Below are positions 23,672 through 36,309 of a stretch of DNA of 64,000 nucleotides, in pieces. Made by a program: the position numbers and the translations under genes. Origin of the DNA: Dendrobium chrysotoxum (lineage: Eukaryota > Streptophyta > Magnoliopsida > Asparagales > Orchidaceae); assembly GCA_019925795.1 (NCBI GenBank), contig CM034315.1, positions 9,362,001-9,426,000 on the forward strand. The letters are read 5' to 3'. The notes below the pieces were generated by a model. The model was not told where the DNA came from and did no database searches. It was given only the letters and a program-made list of their open reading frames with translations. Numbering within the stretch: position 1 is the stretch's first letter; the number at the start of each line of letters is the position of its first letter.

Positions 23672-24320
23672 CATATTCTCCACTCTCCATTCTCACAGAG
23701 GTTTCAGCCTACATGCCCATTGGATCAGCCTGCTAATAAGGCCGAGTGTTATCTACTGACAAATATGGATCAAACAATTGTGAATTGAATTATTAATAAG
23801 ATGTCCATCCCAAATATTTTTACATATTAAATAAATTTTCTTTTTTAATCAAATTAGTATGTGTATAATATTTTATTTTATTTTATACTGATTATATAAA
23901 TATCCTTATAAAATAAATAAGATTCATAAAATTTTAGAAATTTTCATTTATATAAGAAAGTGTATCATCACTCGAGGCCAGTACAAAGGAAATGTTTGAT
24001 TAAGTATAGCTTTGGGATAATTTTATAGAGTTAACAATACCATAACCATATATATAACCACTCAAAAGGAAATGATTGTCTATTAAACCGAAACTAAACT
24101 TTAAAAAGGATAAGAACTCAACTTGAGATGAGAGAATTTTGTCCCAAAATAGGTAGGAAAGAGTATTTTATTATCTGATGAGTTCCATCAAAGACTATAA
24201 GGATGAGGACCTGTTTTAGAGGAGGGGACTTTTTCCCTAAATGTGTAAAAATGGAATTTTTATCAAGTGAGCTCCATTAAAGATAAAATGACACTTCAAG
24301 AGTAAAAAATAACAACATTA
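23019..24320. other. Unassigned region, possible LTR fragments
   Basis: From about 23160 to 23700 the sequence is more GC-balanced and contains a run of promoter/leader-like CT-rich DNA, but no TG...CA ends could be fixed. The 106-codon plus-strand frame at 23001-23321 has no motif. The remainder is AT-rich. Confidence 0.35.
23626..23669. repeat. (CT)n microsatellite
   Basis: 44 bp of uninterrupted CT dinucleotide. Confidence 0.97.
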
Positions 24321-24324
24321 GAAT

Positions 24325-25945
24325 ATGATAATCTAAGCCAAGCTAAGGGTGGTTTGGTAGGGAGGGAAAAATTCTATAGAGTTAACGTAAGCAGTGATAC
24401 TAATGGCTTCATGTATGATGAAGAATGAGTCAAAATCCTTATATATGATCCATGAAATGATCAAAGAGAAAGGAAACCTCGTGGGAATGAGCCAACTAGA
24501 GATTTAGGAGGATCAACTATGGGGATGGTCTTGGCTCGGAAGCTACATAAAAGGAGATAATAAACCTTATCACGGAGTGTAAGCTATTTAAGAATGAAGG
24601 AATATTTTCCTTCAAATATGAGAGAGTCAAAATTAATATTGAGACTCAACTGGGTATAATGTGATCCTTGTTGAGTTAGAGTCAAAATGCTTTGAGTTAT
24701 GGTAAATTGTGCCTTCAATGTGGATGTCGGAATTTGGGTGGTTATGAGGCTAGGGTGAAGGGAAGTGGGGGGACTTGAAAACATCCATAGGAGTTCATGA
24801 TTTATGTGGAGGATGAAGCAATTGTTAGACTTCTAATTTGGGAGGAGGTGAATGTGTGAGGATTTGATCTAGAGTTTGATGAAGAGAGGTAAGAAGAGAT
24901 GAGGTATTTGGAGGTCCATTGGTGAAGCTGTTTTAAGGAGTAACTTCCTAAATATTGATATGATGTTATGAAAATTTATTTATAGATAGAAAATCGAAGT
25001 GATTTTTAGAGATGGAGGATACTATTTGGTAGATAATTATAGTTGGACAAAAAATATAACAATAAGAAAAATAACATGAATTAATTATGAATTAATTAAC
25101 AAATATAATCAAACATCATAAACAAACAAAAAGAAAACTAACTCTTATGAAAGTCTCCAAATTCAAGAACTCTCCACCAAGTTAGAATTCGTCCAAAAAT
25201 TATTTACACCCATTACTACCTCATATTTTAGTATACCCGTACAACAAGAATGAATTCTCCATTGAGGGGACATAATTAGAGGCAATTCGTTGGTCATGTG
25301 ACACATATAATGATTTTATTAGGCTTCGTTTGGAATGATTTCTTTCTGCTTCTTAAAGTAGCTTTATAGTACAAAAGTCTTAATTTTTGTACTAAAAGGC
25401 TGCTTTAACAAGCAGTAAGAAAGTCATCACAAACGAAGCCTTAGTTAGTATTTTTCCCAAATAAGCAAGTTATATTAATCTAATCATTAGCTAACATGCC
25501 ACTTAATGCAATCCATATCACCATGCATATACATGCATTCATGAGCCGAATATAGGGCCATCAATACTCGAGCTCATTATAGAGTGCTAAATCTTCATGT
25601 GCCACATGCCATAGCAATTTCCATTCTACTATTGGACCTTTAACTATAGCAGCTATCATATTCCTGAAATTTTCTTAATCAAATATTTTTCTTTTACTTA
25701 TATATGTTGATAAACTTAATTATTATGTAATTCAAAATGAAGTGAATTCATTATTATTTCTGAAAAAGAAATATGGGGTTTAATAAGTACTCTCACAATT
25801 TTTATTTTAATAAGCTAATTATACCATGCAATTTTGAGATTTTTAATACATAAACTGATTACATTATTTTGAAAAAAAACATTCCACCAAATAAATACTT
25901 TAAACGACAACAATGATGACGACAACCTTTTATCCCACAAATCAG
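24325..25945. repeat. Dispersed repeat segment, copy A (partner at 43686-45095)
   Basis: Collinear with 43686-45095 over about 1.5 kb. Shared landmarks in the same order include ATAATCTAAGCCAAGC, GGTGGTTTGGTAGGGAGGG, GAGTTAACGTAAG, GGGGATGGTCTTGGCTCG, AAGGAATATTTTCCTTC, GGGGGGACTTGAAAACATCC, a Tourist-like MITE at the same place, and TGCATTCATGAGCCGAATA. The matching small minus-strand frames (24584-24784 and 43882-44148) reflect this duplication, not a gene. Confidence 0.85.
25322..25440. mobile_element. Tourist-like foldback MITE, copy 12
   Basis: GGCTTCGTTTGGAATGA at the left and CATCACAAACGAAGCC at the right, with an exact TTA target duplication (25319-25321, 25441-25443). The same site is occupied in the paralogous segment at 44459, so this insertion predates the duplication. 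Confidence 0.92.
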
Positions 25946-26746
25946 GGTGCAATTGCCCCACCCTGAGCCTCTTACTTTGCCCCCCTTTTGCCCTAATTGT
26001 CCGTTATCACCCTCACACAGCCGCAAAAATTCAAAAAATATGGCGGTTGCCCCCTTGGACCCCCGACATATCTGCGAAATGTATAACGATCAAGGATATG
26101 AACAAATAGAGGTCAAGCCAAATTCAAGGCAACTCTAACATATATTTTATAGAAATTGAATGATTAATCAATTACATCATTTTTTTTTGAATAAATCATC
26201 CATACTTTAACCTAAATTTTGTTTAAGAATAAACAAATCATCAATAATTTTTTTTTGTAGCTAATATTAGGCTTCCTTTTTGGTGACCCATTTTCTTGTA
26301 GTGAAGGGTCGTGCCAAATTCGAGGCAATAACAATAGTTAACTACGTTTGCGCCCCCCCGGGGGAAATTAAGGCTGGTTCCGCCCCTGGTTCTATTAAAA
26401 GTCAAATTGGGAATTTGCCCTCACAGGCCCCCTAGCTTCGCCGCTGGCATCATGAACCCTTTTTAATATATCTACTCCCCTACTAGGATCATCAAATAAG
26501 TTACCAAACCATCTAATTAGGTGACTCAGTCTAATCTTATATATCATTGCATCTACTCTAACCTCTTCACATATATCCTCAATTCACACTTTATATGTAA
26601 GTGTAAATTCACTTATCCAAAATTTTTAATAGATAAACTAATTACATAATTTTGAAAAAAAAAATTCCACCAAAAAAATTCTTTCAACAATAACAATGAG
26701 GAGAAGCCTTTATCCCACTAATCGGGGTCGACATCATGTCATCATG
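25857..26746. repeat. Rearranged LINE tail and hAT fragments
   Basis: The LINE 3'-tail motif (TTTTATCCCAC....GGGG) occurs at about 25905-25945 and again at 26690-26735, with roughly 700 bp of unrelated DNA between. That DNA includes a hAT right end (CGCCGCTG followed by GCATCATGAAC near 26448-26466) and a minus-strand LINE C-terminal remnant (26456-26600). Comparison with the simpler order at 45000-45720 shows that this copy was rearranged. Confidence 0.6.
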
Positions 26747-26876
26747 CAGTGGTGGAGCCATAAATATTTCTAATGGACGCACAAATTAAAATTTTCAAAT
26801 ATTCCCTTAATTTTTGGTATTCATGCTTGAGACCGTAATTTATTTCGTATAAAAATAAGAGTTATAAGGGAATGAA
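26747..26876. mobile_element. Left part of a small hAT element, truncated
   Basis: Begins CAGTGGTGGAGCCATAAAT and matches the first 130 bp of the complete element at 45103-45370. It is cut by the CACTA end that starts at 26877. A repeated TCATCATG precedes it. Confidence 0.65.
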
Positions 26877-27600
26877 CACTACAAAAAAATTAGGCTATTA
26901 GGGCACCTTAAAGTGCCATAATATACTTCTATTAGGGCACATGATATATTGGGGCATCAAACAATGGTGCCATTTAGGTGGCCGTTGGCATAGGGTTCAG
27001 GGCATCTTTATGTGCCCTAAAAACTGAACTTTTATGACATATAATTTTGTTTTCATAGTCTTCTTAACGACACTTATAAGGTGTCCTAATAGACAAGCTT
27101 TTATAACACCTTCATATGATGAAATTTGTGAATAAATACAACAAATATTATGTGTCATAATAGGTTAACTTTCCTAACATTTTTATTTGATGGAATATGT
27201 TTGATAATAAGGCATATTTATGTTGCCTTAAGATATATTATTTCCCAACACTTCAGTTTAATGAAATAATTTTAATAAAATGACATTATTGTGCCTCAAT
27301 ATATTTCATATTCAATATAAATTACATTCAATTATCAATTAATTATGTTGACTCATAATATTTCAATTGTAAATAATTAATCTCCAATCAAATTTCTAAA
27401 AATCTCATGTACATATGAGAGCTTACATAAGATAGTTTTCTTCAAATAAAAAATTTATTTCATAAATATAAAATTACAAGAATTTTTCACCTAAAATACA
27501 ACAAAAATTCTACTTCAATCTTCATATACATACATAATCAATATATTACAATAAATGTCTTCACAAAACATTAAATGAAAATGCAAAAAAAAAAAAATGG
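26877..27600 (+). mobile_element. Left end of a CACTA transposon
   Basis: Starts CACTACAAAAAAATTAGG, the classic CACTA terminus, followed by repeated subterminal motifs such as TTAGGGCAC, GTGCCCTAA and GTGCCATAAT through about 27.3 kb. No matching right terminus or transposase was found in the window, so the right border is arbitrary. Exon-like minus-strand DNA at 27640-27750 (acceptor CTCATTTTGCAG then an open segment ending near EVWK) may belong to it. Confidence 0.65.
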
Positions 27601-28062
27601 CCCTTATCATGAGGGCGATTTCTTTACACAATAGCAACCAAGACTTGGGATCTCTATTTCCACACTTCATTGTCATCCACTCTAGTTTTCATTTGAAAAG
27701 ACAATTTGGAATTTGCTTTGACATCGCGATGCCCAACACCCTGCAAAATGAGGAAAAAAACACATCTGAATATTGATGCCAAAAGTGCAAAGCTTTATTT
27801 CATATAGCTTACCTACTTATGCAAGCTTGCTAGTGCTTTGAACATACAAAAAAATGGTGAGAGAAGAAAATATTTCTCTGATGTTAATTATTCGAGTCAC
27901 ATAATTTATGATTAATCGCTAATCATTTTAAATAAAAAAAATAATAGTAACCATGCCCTAAAGCAATAACATGGCAAATGTTAGCATAAAAATCTTTAGC
28001 TTGCTTATCACTGAAAAAAAAATAAAGATTAAAGAATCAACGCCAGAACTAGGGAAATTGAC

Positions 28063-28380
28063 CTGAGTTCCAATGATGACAGCTCCTTTGTCAAGAAATA
28101 GAGTGAGGAGGCTAATGAGGTTGAAGCTTTCCTGTAAGCCACTTCCCTTCGGGAACATAAAGCTGAGCTCCACCCTTGTCAGCAAAAGACTTTAACTAGA
28201 AAATTGCATTCTGAAATGCATTTTTTCAATGGTATTCAACGTCACTCCATCTCCAACAGTTCCAAACTCAGTAAGTAACGCTATGGGGTCTTGAGGCCAC
28301 TGTTCTTTTAAATTTACAAGGCCCATGAACATCTTGAATACCCTTAATGGTATCAGCCACTACTAGAACCAGTAGCAATG
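28063..28380 (-). pseudogene. Polygalacturonase (GH28) pseudogene, exon 1
   Basis: Minus-strand translation, with frame changes, gives the plant GH28 N-terminal signature: RTVASRPHSVT, EFGTVGDGVTLNTI, AFQNAIF, KSFADKGGAQLYVPEGKWLTG and LTLFLDKGAVIIGTQ, ending at CAG|GTCAAT as a normal exon-1 donor. It is broken by a 1-base shift before EFGTVGD, an 8-base insertion after LNTI, a TAG stop after AFQNAIF and a 1-base insertion in the TGSFNL region. GH28 enzymes hydrolyse de-esterified homogalacturonan in cell walls; this copy cannot. The exon that should follow is not on its downstream side but at 38.3 kb, on the far side of the giant LTR. Confidence 0.88.
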
Positions 28381-28802
28381 CCACCTAATGTAACAAAAGA
28401 CAAGAAAGGAACAAAAGTTAGATTTCTTTGGCAAAAATACAAATAGTTCACGGGCATAAAAGGAAGCTGACTCAATTCATAAGTACTGAAATTCCTACAA
28501 ATTGATCAAAAGGTGAACTTGTTGGAAATGAGTAATTTGGTAGTAAAATTGGAATATGGGCAACATAGATACTTGAATTTTAATCTGAGCAAAGTTTGCA
28601 CACTTGGCTGAAGTTTTACTGACGTAAAATTCAGTAGAAAAGACTAGAAACGTATAAATGCCCACTTAGAAAACATTTATTTGATAGAATGAATCTGATA
28701 TTGAAGGTTGTAATCAGGAAAAAACTTGCATTAATATTTTTTGTAATTATTTCTTCAATTGACAAAATGGCAGAATAAAGGAACTGAAAAGAGACAAACT
28801 GA
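28381..28802. other. AT-rich flank between the GH28 exon and the giant LTR
   Basis: No exon identified. The stretch 28711-28755 (TTGTAATCA...CTTGCATTAATATTTTTTG) recurs at 36920-36966 on the other side of the long element. Confidence 0.5.
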
Positions 28803-30029
28803 TGCACTGTTGACCTTATTTTTGTATGAGGTCAGTAGGACCCATCCAGACCCCAGATCAATTCTGACCCCAGATCAATACAATTTAAGACCAATCTAGA
28901 CTTTAGGATTTTCTTAGATTTCCATCCCTTGGATCTGTTCTAGACCCTAGGATCTCTTCAAATTAATCTTAATTCTAGGATCAATCTAATCCTAGATCAA
29001 TCCAGATTCAAATCAACCCTGATCTCAGATCAATCAAATTTCCAGACTATTCTAGATCCTAGGATTCCCAAACCCTAGGATTTTCTTAGTATTTAGACTT
29101 TAGGATCTATTCTAGATCCTAAGAACCTTCTAGATCCCAGAACTTAAGGTTTCCTAGACTCTAGAAACTTCCTAGACTTCAATCCCTAGGATCTACTCTA
29201 GACCCTAGGATTTCCCTAGGATTTCCTAGACTCTAGGATCTTCCTAGACTTCAGTCCCTAGGATCTACTCTAGACCTTAAGATTTCACTAGATGAATTTA
29301 GGTCTTAGGATTCTCCTAGACCTTAGATCTATCCAGACCTCAAATGTATTCAAACTCCAAACCAAACCAGGCTTTAAATCAATCTATCCAAGACTCAAAT
29401 CAATCCAGAGTTCAAGTCAATTCAAATCCCTGACCAATCCTGACCTTCAAACAACCCAGATTTAGTTGCTCCAACCTCTGACCTGACTTTAATCCTATCT
29501 AATCATCTACGATCACACAAATGATTATAAATGATTTAGATAGTTCAAACCCTATCATTAAAGCTCAAAATCCAATTCAAAACCAGATTTCCAGATTCAA
29601 ATCCAAGGCTAAAGGTCTAAGTCCTGAAAGCCTTTTCCAGCAAATTTTTGAACATTTCAAAACCCTATCAAATGACCTCTGATTTAAGGTCTATCAGTTC
29701 CACACTGATGTGACATGTCTCTAGAGGAAACCCTCCAAATTTGAGCTCATTCTGAGGTCTCTAACCCCAGAAACTGAATTGAAATCCAAAGGCTGTAAAA
29801 CCTTCAAATATTTACAGTCCATGCCACTGGACCTACCACCCAGTGGATTTTGACCCTGGAGCTTTCTCCAAAGCCTCCAATCACCTCCAGACCCTTGATT
29901 ATGACTTATTGAGCATTAAAATACATTTTGTTGGACTCAATTTGACCCCCAGTTGACCAGGGGTCAAAATGACCAAAATACCCCTATGGGTGATGAATAG
30001 TCACTTTGGTCAAATGAGCTCCAAATCAA

Positions 30030-30620
30030 ATGCAATCATCTCCAGCAAATTTCAAATATCAAACCCAATCTATTGAACCCAGAACCAACCCCTGGGTCAA
30101 CCTGGTTGACCAAGTCAACCTAGTTGACCTAGAAGGCCCATTAAAGGCCCAAATAGGTCATTTTGACCAAATGACCTCCCTAGACCTTGGGACCACCTCC
30201 ATTGATCTCCAAATATCATTTCAAATATGTTGAACCCATTTCCAGACCCTGGACCCACCTGGTTGACCAAGTCAACCAGGGTCGACCTAAAAGGCCCATT
30301 AAGGGCCCAAATAGGTCATTTTGACCAAATGACCTCCCCAGACTTTGAGACCACCACCAGTAGACTCAGAATGTTGTTCTGAACTGGTCAGACCCAATCC
30401 CTGACCCTGGGTCAACTTGGTTGACCAAGTCAACCCAGTTGACCCATTAAGCCCTTTAAGACCTAAATAGGCCATTTGATCTAAATGACCATTCCAGACC
30501 TTGAAACCACTTCTACCAGCCCCATTCGTCATTTCAAATCACTCCAGTCCAGACCCTGGCCCTGGGTCAACCTGGTTGACCAGGTCAACTCAGGTTGACC
30601 ACTTTAAACCCTTAAGCCCA
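30030..30620. repeat. 157-bp tandem array (4 units) rich in W-boxes
   Basis: The motif GGTTGACCAA (GGTTGACCAG in the last unit) occurs at 30104, 30261, 30419 and 30574, spaced 157, 158 and 155 bp. Each unit carries GGTCAAC.TGGTTGACC and most carry a CCATTTTGACC-like segment. About 17 TTGACC/GGTCAA hexamers lie in 29941-30600. TTGAC is the core recognised by WRKY transcription factors. Confidence 0.85.
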
Positions 30621-32071
30621 TTTAAACCCAATCAAGTTCTAGATCAATTTCAAACTTATTCAAATTTCTCTAGTCACTCCCCTTAGGGATTTAAGCTTGA
30701 TTAGACCTCTGCCCACTCATCAGTTGATTTAGTCAGCTGGATCTGGACCTGATCAAATCTAATCCATTTAGGTCAATCCAAGATTTACATTCAAATTTAA
30801 TTAAATCAAATCTTTTAAATCTCAAAAATCTCTTCTATCATTTGTTTTGAACCTTTTTAAATTCAACATGATTCATGCATTGGTCATTTTGACCAAGTCA
30901 ATCCCTTTTGATTTGGTCAAAATTATTCAAACTCCTATAAATGCATTCAAGCTTCAATTCCTAAGCCTTAACTCCCTTCAAGTCATTTAAACCAGCTCAT
31001 TAGGTCTTCCTAGCTGCCACCTAGGTAGTCAAAGTCGACTGTTGACTAGTCAACTAGTCAACAAAACTTTAAAACTTTTTTTTAAATGATTAAATCCCTC
31101 TCAAAGTTAATCCACTCTACATCAAATCCTTCCAGTAACATAAGCACACTCTAGAGACTGCTAATAGATCCCTTAATCCCTGGTTTAATCCCCTAATCAA
31201 GCCCATTACCCCCATGTGCTCCTAAGGACAAAGGGAGCTTTATACCTCACTTGTCCTTTGTCCTTTGATTCCCTGATGCTCTAATTGTTTGGGGACAGAT
31301 GGCACACATTAGGAATTGTATCTAATCAATCCGAGCCATTCACTTGGCTTCAGGACTCTTGAATAGGGTAAAAACGCATGGATGGACGATCATTCTCCAT
31401 CTATCACTCTCTCTCCACTTAAGCTTCCTCCCGGCCGAGAGAGATTTCGTTCGAGCTTCCAATAGTCTCCTAAAGACTATCCAAGGTCAAATCCTCCGGT
31501 CAGTGGTCGCCAGCGGCGAGCCTCCAACCACACAAGCCTTAAATCCGTTCAAGCCTTCTCTAGCTCGATCCGTGGCTCCTTCGATCGTGACATCAACTAG
31601 GGAAAGTAGCGTGGACAGACCACAATTTCAGAGAATCAAAAATCATTCCAAACGAACGGTTAGATTCTTCTATAACTCGAACCCTAGTTTATACACATAT
31701 AGTAAAATAACTTTTTATTAATCGGATATTAAACATAGAAGAAAACTCCACATTGATTCTCTTCATAATATCTGTTTGAGTTTAAAATTTCATTAATTTT
31801 AATTGAGTATATCAAGAGAACGAGCTCTATTATCGTTTCTAGGGCTTAGCCGCAGCTTGCGTAAACCATATGATTTTCTGGGTCGTTGATCAGATGATCA
31901 ACGGCCTGGATTGAGCCGCTCCACGTTTTCTCCAGACCGCGCGATCTGCGTGGTTTGACAGATCTCGATCTAACGAGATCTCGACCGTCCGCGCATTATA
32001 GCGGATGATCCAACGGCCTGTACGGTTAGGCGACGTGTTTAAGTGGCTGCGGGCCCCAGTCAGCCGCCTTT

Positions 32072-32121
32072 GCAATCATTTGCAATGATTGCGCGGCGGC
32101 GCAATCATTGCAAATGATTGC
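32072..32121. repeat. Perfect 23-bp inverted repeat with 4-nt loop
   Basis: The left arm 32072-32094 begins GCAATCATTTGCAATGATTG and the right arm 32099-32121 is its exact reverse complement; the loop is GGCG. It sits in the GC-richer block of the long LTR. As RNA it would form a very stable hairpin. Confidence 0.95.
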
Positions 32122-35100
32122 TCCGTGGTTCTAAGGACCAATACCTGGCCGCCACGTGCCCCTCCAGCCGCCAATGCTCATTTAAATACATTTTATTTAT
32201 TTTAAATGTATTTTTAAACCTTAAAACTTCAAAAATTAATTTAAAATTAATTACAAGTCCAAATAATATATGTAATATGTCAAAATGCTCAGAAAATTAA
32301 AACCTTTAATTTAAAATTAATATCAATTTAAAATATCATATATACTTTAAATTATTTAAAACATTAAATATTTAATGTTTTTAACTGATATTTAATTAAA
32401 ATAATTAAAATGTTTTCAAAAGTTAAAAAAGATTATTATATTTTAAATACTTTAAATAAATTATTAAACACTATTTCAATATTTCAAAAGTTAAAAAAAT
32501 TATTATTAATTAATTTAATTCATTTTAATTAATTTGAATTATTTGATTATTTTAATATATATTTATTTTTTATTTAAATATGGTATTGAATATTTTCAAA
32601 ATTAAAAATCTATTTTCAAATTATTTAAAGAAAATTCAGAAAACCTCTCAAGCATTTAAAATTATTTTAATAATATTTTTAATTATTTTATTTTAAGAGT
32701 TTATATACTAAACATATAGGTATATATCCATACATATGTATATTTTGAAATCTATTTTAAAATTATATTTATTTAAATTTTCATTCTTGAGAGGTCTCTT
32801 AAAATCTTAAACATTGAGTGAGCATACTTGAATAGCATTAATGTGGAGTGGTGATTATTCAATGAGTAATTACTTAAGTTAATTATTCATTGAATAATTT
32901 GTTAAATTAAATAAATCATTTTAATTCTTGCATGTGTAGGTGCACACATCACTTAGCTTTAGGGCTCTCCTAGATCTAGGATTTGATTGTGTTTGCATGT
33001 ATATTTATGCATGAGTCAAGGGTTAGTTGAAAGCTTGATTCAAACCCATTTAAATTTAGAGAGATCGTTAAGGACAATAATTAAGGACATTGAGTAGAAA
33101 ATTTAGAACATTTTCATTAATTAGGATTCATTTCCTTTTGACTTGAAACCTTGAACACTTAAACATAGTGACACTCTCAACCTTAAGAAAAATCCTCACT
33201 GAATTTTGAGATCATTAAGCCCCTCAATCAACCTAATCAAACTTAAATCTTAATTAAGCCTTTTAACCTTCCAGAAATCATAATAAATCAAATTTAAATC
33301 CAAAAATTACAAATAATACTTCAAGCTGACCAGAATTAAACCCTTAATCAATGAAAAATAAAAGCCCCTTGACTGGACTTCAAAATTAAGTTTAATTGAA
33401 CTTTAATTGAAATTCAATATTTAATTAATTTAATTAATTAAAAATAATTAAAAATTTCAAAAATTTCTCAAACACTTAGAGATCACTCCTTAGGTCATTC
33501 CTGACCTTTGGAGTTGATTTCAAGAAGTTTGGAGATCATTTGGATCCAAATCACAAAAAGGGTCTCTAATTAAACAATTTAAATAATTCATTAAATACTT
33601 AAAACTTCAAAAATTCATAACTAATTCAAATGAACTCCAAATTGAGAAAAATTAAAGGCATATGACTCATCTTAAGGTCTAATATTTGTTAAAAATGTTA
33701 AGTTTCCAGAAATTAATCAATTTTGAAAAAGTCAACTTTTGGTCAAACTTAGTTCAAATTCAAGTCAAAACTTCAAACCTTCATAATAAAATATAGAAAA
33801 ATCCAATTTAAGCGTACTTACTGTCTAACTGATCGTATTAAAGTCTAGTATTTTAATAAACTATTAACATTCCAGAAAACCCTTTAAATCAAAAAGTCAA
33901 ATTTTGACCCTTGAATTAAATGAATAAAATAATCCAGAAAATTCCAAAATTCAATAAATTTCCAAAAATTCCAGAAAACACTAATTCAAACTTAAAACCA
34001 GCAACCAATCAATTTGAATAAAATTTATTAACTCTCAAATATTAATCAAACCCAAATCACTTAATTATATCGGGTACCACTAGGTAACCCAGGCCTACGA
34101 GGCTATTAAATTAGCCCCAAGGAAGGTGAAATAAACTTCATGGCCTCGGTGTGCAACAAAGGTGGTATCCAATAAACAATCTAAATCAATTTTAAAATCA
34201 ATTTTAAATCATTAAGAGTTGAACTTCAATTAAAATCTCCCTCAAGCCTTTCAACCAACCAGAACTTTAAGCAACTTCAATCAAGTGCCTATTTAGGACA
34301 TATCAAAGCCACACAGCCTACCTCACACACATTAGATGGTTTGCTAGGACAACCAACTCTAGTCTTAGGCTAGGCCGGTGTTTACTTTTCTGCTACTTGC
34401 GTGTGCCGGGTTTTTCGTGGTTTTCATTGCATGCTGGTTGCTAAATTGAAGTAATTGATGTTGATGTGATTGTTTATTTATTTACTGCATTCTGTGTTGA
34501 TTTGATTGTACGTTAGATCTACCCCTAGGATAGAACGATTTGTACTAATCTAATCTTATGCAGGTGGCCATGCTCATACATGGCATTTAAAATTAAAGGG
34601 GGCAAAATCATAATTATTAAATTGCACAGGTGCTAAGCATGCTTAAGTCTCCCTTTAAAATTAAAAGAGCATGGCCAAGTGTGGCTGTGTTTTGAGCATT
34701 TAAATTTCAATATATTAACTGCTTGGGATGTCAAATATAAACTGCTGATTATTAGGATAACCCTGCAGGTGGTTGAGTCTAGATTTTAATTTTAATTAAT
34801 GTAATTTGAGATGATATTTGAGTTGTAAATTTAAAGTGATTTGAGATTGAGATGCTTAAACATCCAATTTGGAATTCAAAGAGGAAGGAACATCCCTTAG
34901 GGGAGAGTTCCTATTCATTTGGAGATCCAAATTAGGATAAATTTCAAATATCCAAAGAGAAAAGATAACACCCCTATTCAGGGGGAGTTTCTTTTCATTT
35001 GGATATCCAGACCCGATGATCTAAGGAGTTCTAAGAAGACGAAGAAGTGAAGAATGAGAAGAATCTCAAATCTCAAAGTCACTTGAGTCTTAGGAGTAGA

Positions 35101-36251
35101 ATCTGGGTTGTAGTCAGTGGTACCCGGCCACTTCACTTTACTGCAGACCCTGGGTTGTATAATTAAAAGGCACTTGCCTATGGATTTTCATTTTGAATAT
35201 TTATTTAATTGATTTAATTATTTAATTGATTTGATTGATGTGTTGATTGCGATTAAGGACCCGCATATTTTTAATAGTTTATTTGGCGATCTTGTATGTC
35301 GTATTTGATTTAGCCTGGAACCCGATCGGAGGCTCGTGAGGGTACGGTCATAAACTTTTTTTACTTAAACAAAATTAAAAAAATTTAAGCTCAGATAGTA
35401 ACTCTAACGCTTCTAAGAAGTAAGCCCGGACTCGCCGGGGGTTTTTCATGCATTCATATTGAAACTTCTCATCCGTGTTAGGCACCTCCCCACCTGCGGG
35501 TTTTGGCAGACCACCTGACCTATTAGGGTGCAGTTCTGTCCAAGGGGATGTTGTGCAATCCCTAGGATAAAATCTATTTTTTAAGCCTGATTTTAAAACT
35601 GCTACATTTTGATTTAAGCATTTCATTGAGTCAACTAGCATGCATTGCATTAGTAACAAATTAAAATTGAGTCTAAATCTTAATTACATTTTTTAGCTTA
35701 AGCATTTGACCCAACATATGTTAAGGGGTCAATTAGGATCTGCTCTAGATGTCGACCCCAATTCTTTAAACCAATCTTATTTAAAGTTCCTAACACTCTT
35801 GCATAATTGACTTGACTCATGATTTTTAAAGCGTTTAGGTGGTTTAGCTGGCTCCCCAATCCAGGCCGGGATAAGTCCGGGATTGCATTGCATTAGCTAG
35901 GGTTCTGGGTCACTGATTTTCAGTACCCAATTTTAGACTTAGGTTCTGAGGCATATCTTCAATCTTAAGACCTCAATCTTCCGGGAATCTGATTCCCACC
36001 TTCTAATAAAATTGACCACTTAAACATTAAATTCCTTTCAATCAAATTCAAGCCCAACACTTAGGATAGTTTGAGGTGTTTCTGAAGTAATTTAGAATCT
36101 CAAAACACCTCATACTCTTCTTCCTTTGACTCCAGAAATAAGTGTTCAACATTGAACCAATGCCACTTGAAAATTCAAGTCATTAACCTTTTTTGATATC
36201 GATCTTTGAATTTTTAAATAAAATCTGTATCGCTATTTTAATCGAGAGTTT

Positions 36252-36309
36252 TCGTAGGAAATTTTTGGTTTCCTACGATGTAATTAACTACGAGGGCTTG
36301 CGCTCGTAG
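36252..36309 (+). other. Two consecutive stem-loops near the LTR 3' end
   Basis: The first has TCGTAGGAAA (36252-36261) pairing with TTTCCTACGA (36269-36278). The second has CTACGAG (36288-36294) pairing with CTCGTAG (36303-36309) around the loop GGCTTGCG. The second has a counterpart at 2858-2877 with a different stem but the same GGCTTGC loop and the same upstream AATTAA. Confidence 0.75.

Noticed and set aside
26292..26303. TTTTCTTGTAGTG as a CACTA right end
   Set aside because: The terminal match is short, no subterminal repeats precede it and it does not pair with the 26877 end in the correct orientation.
31344..31721. 125-codon frame within the long LTR
   Set aside because: Low-complexity Ser/Leu/Arg-rich translation without domains; it coincides with a GC-balanced leader-like block.
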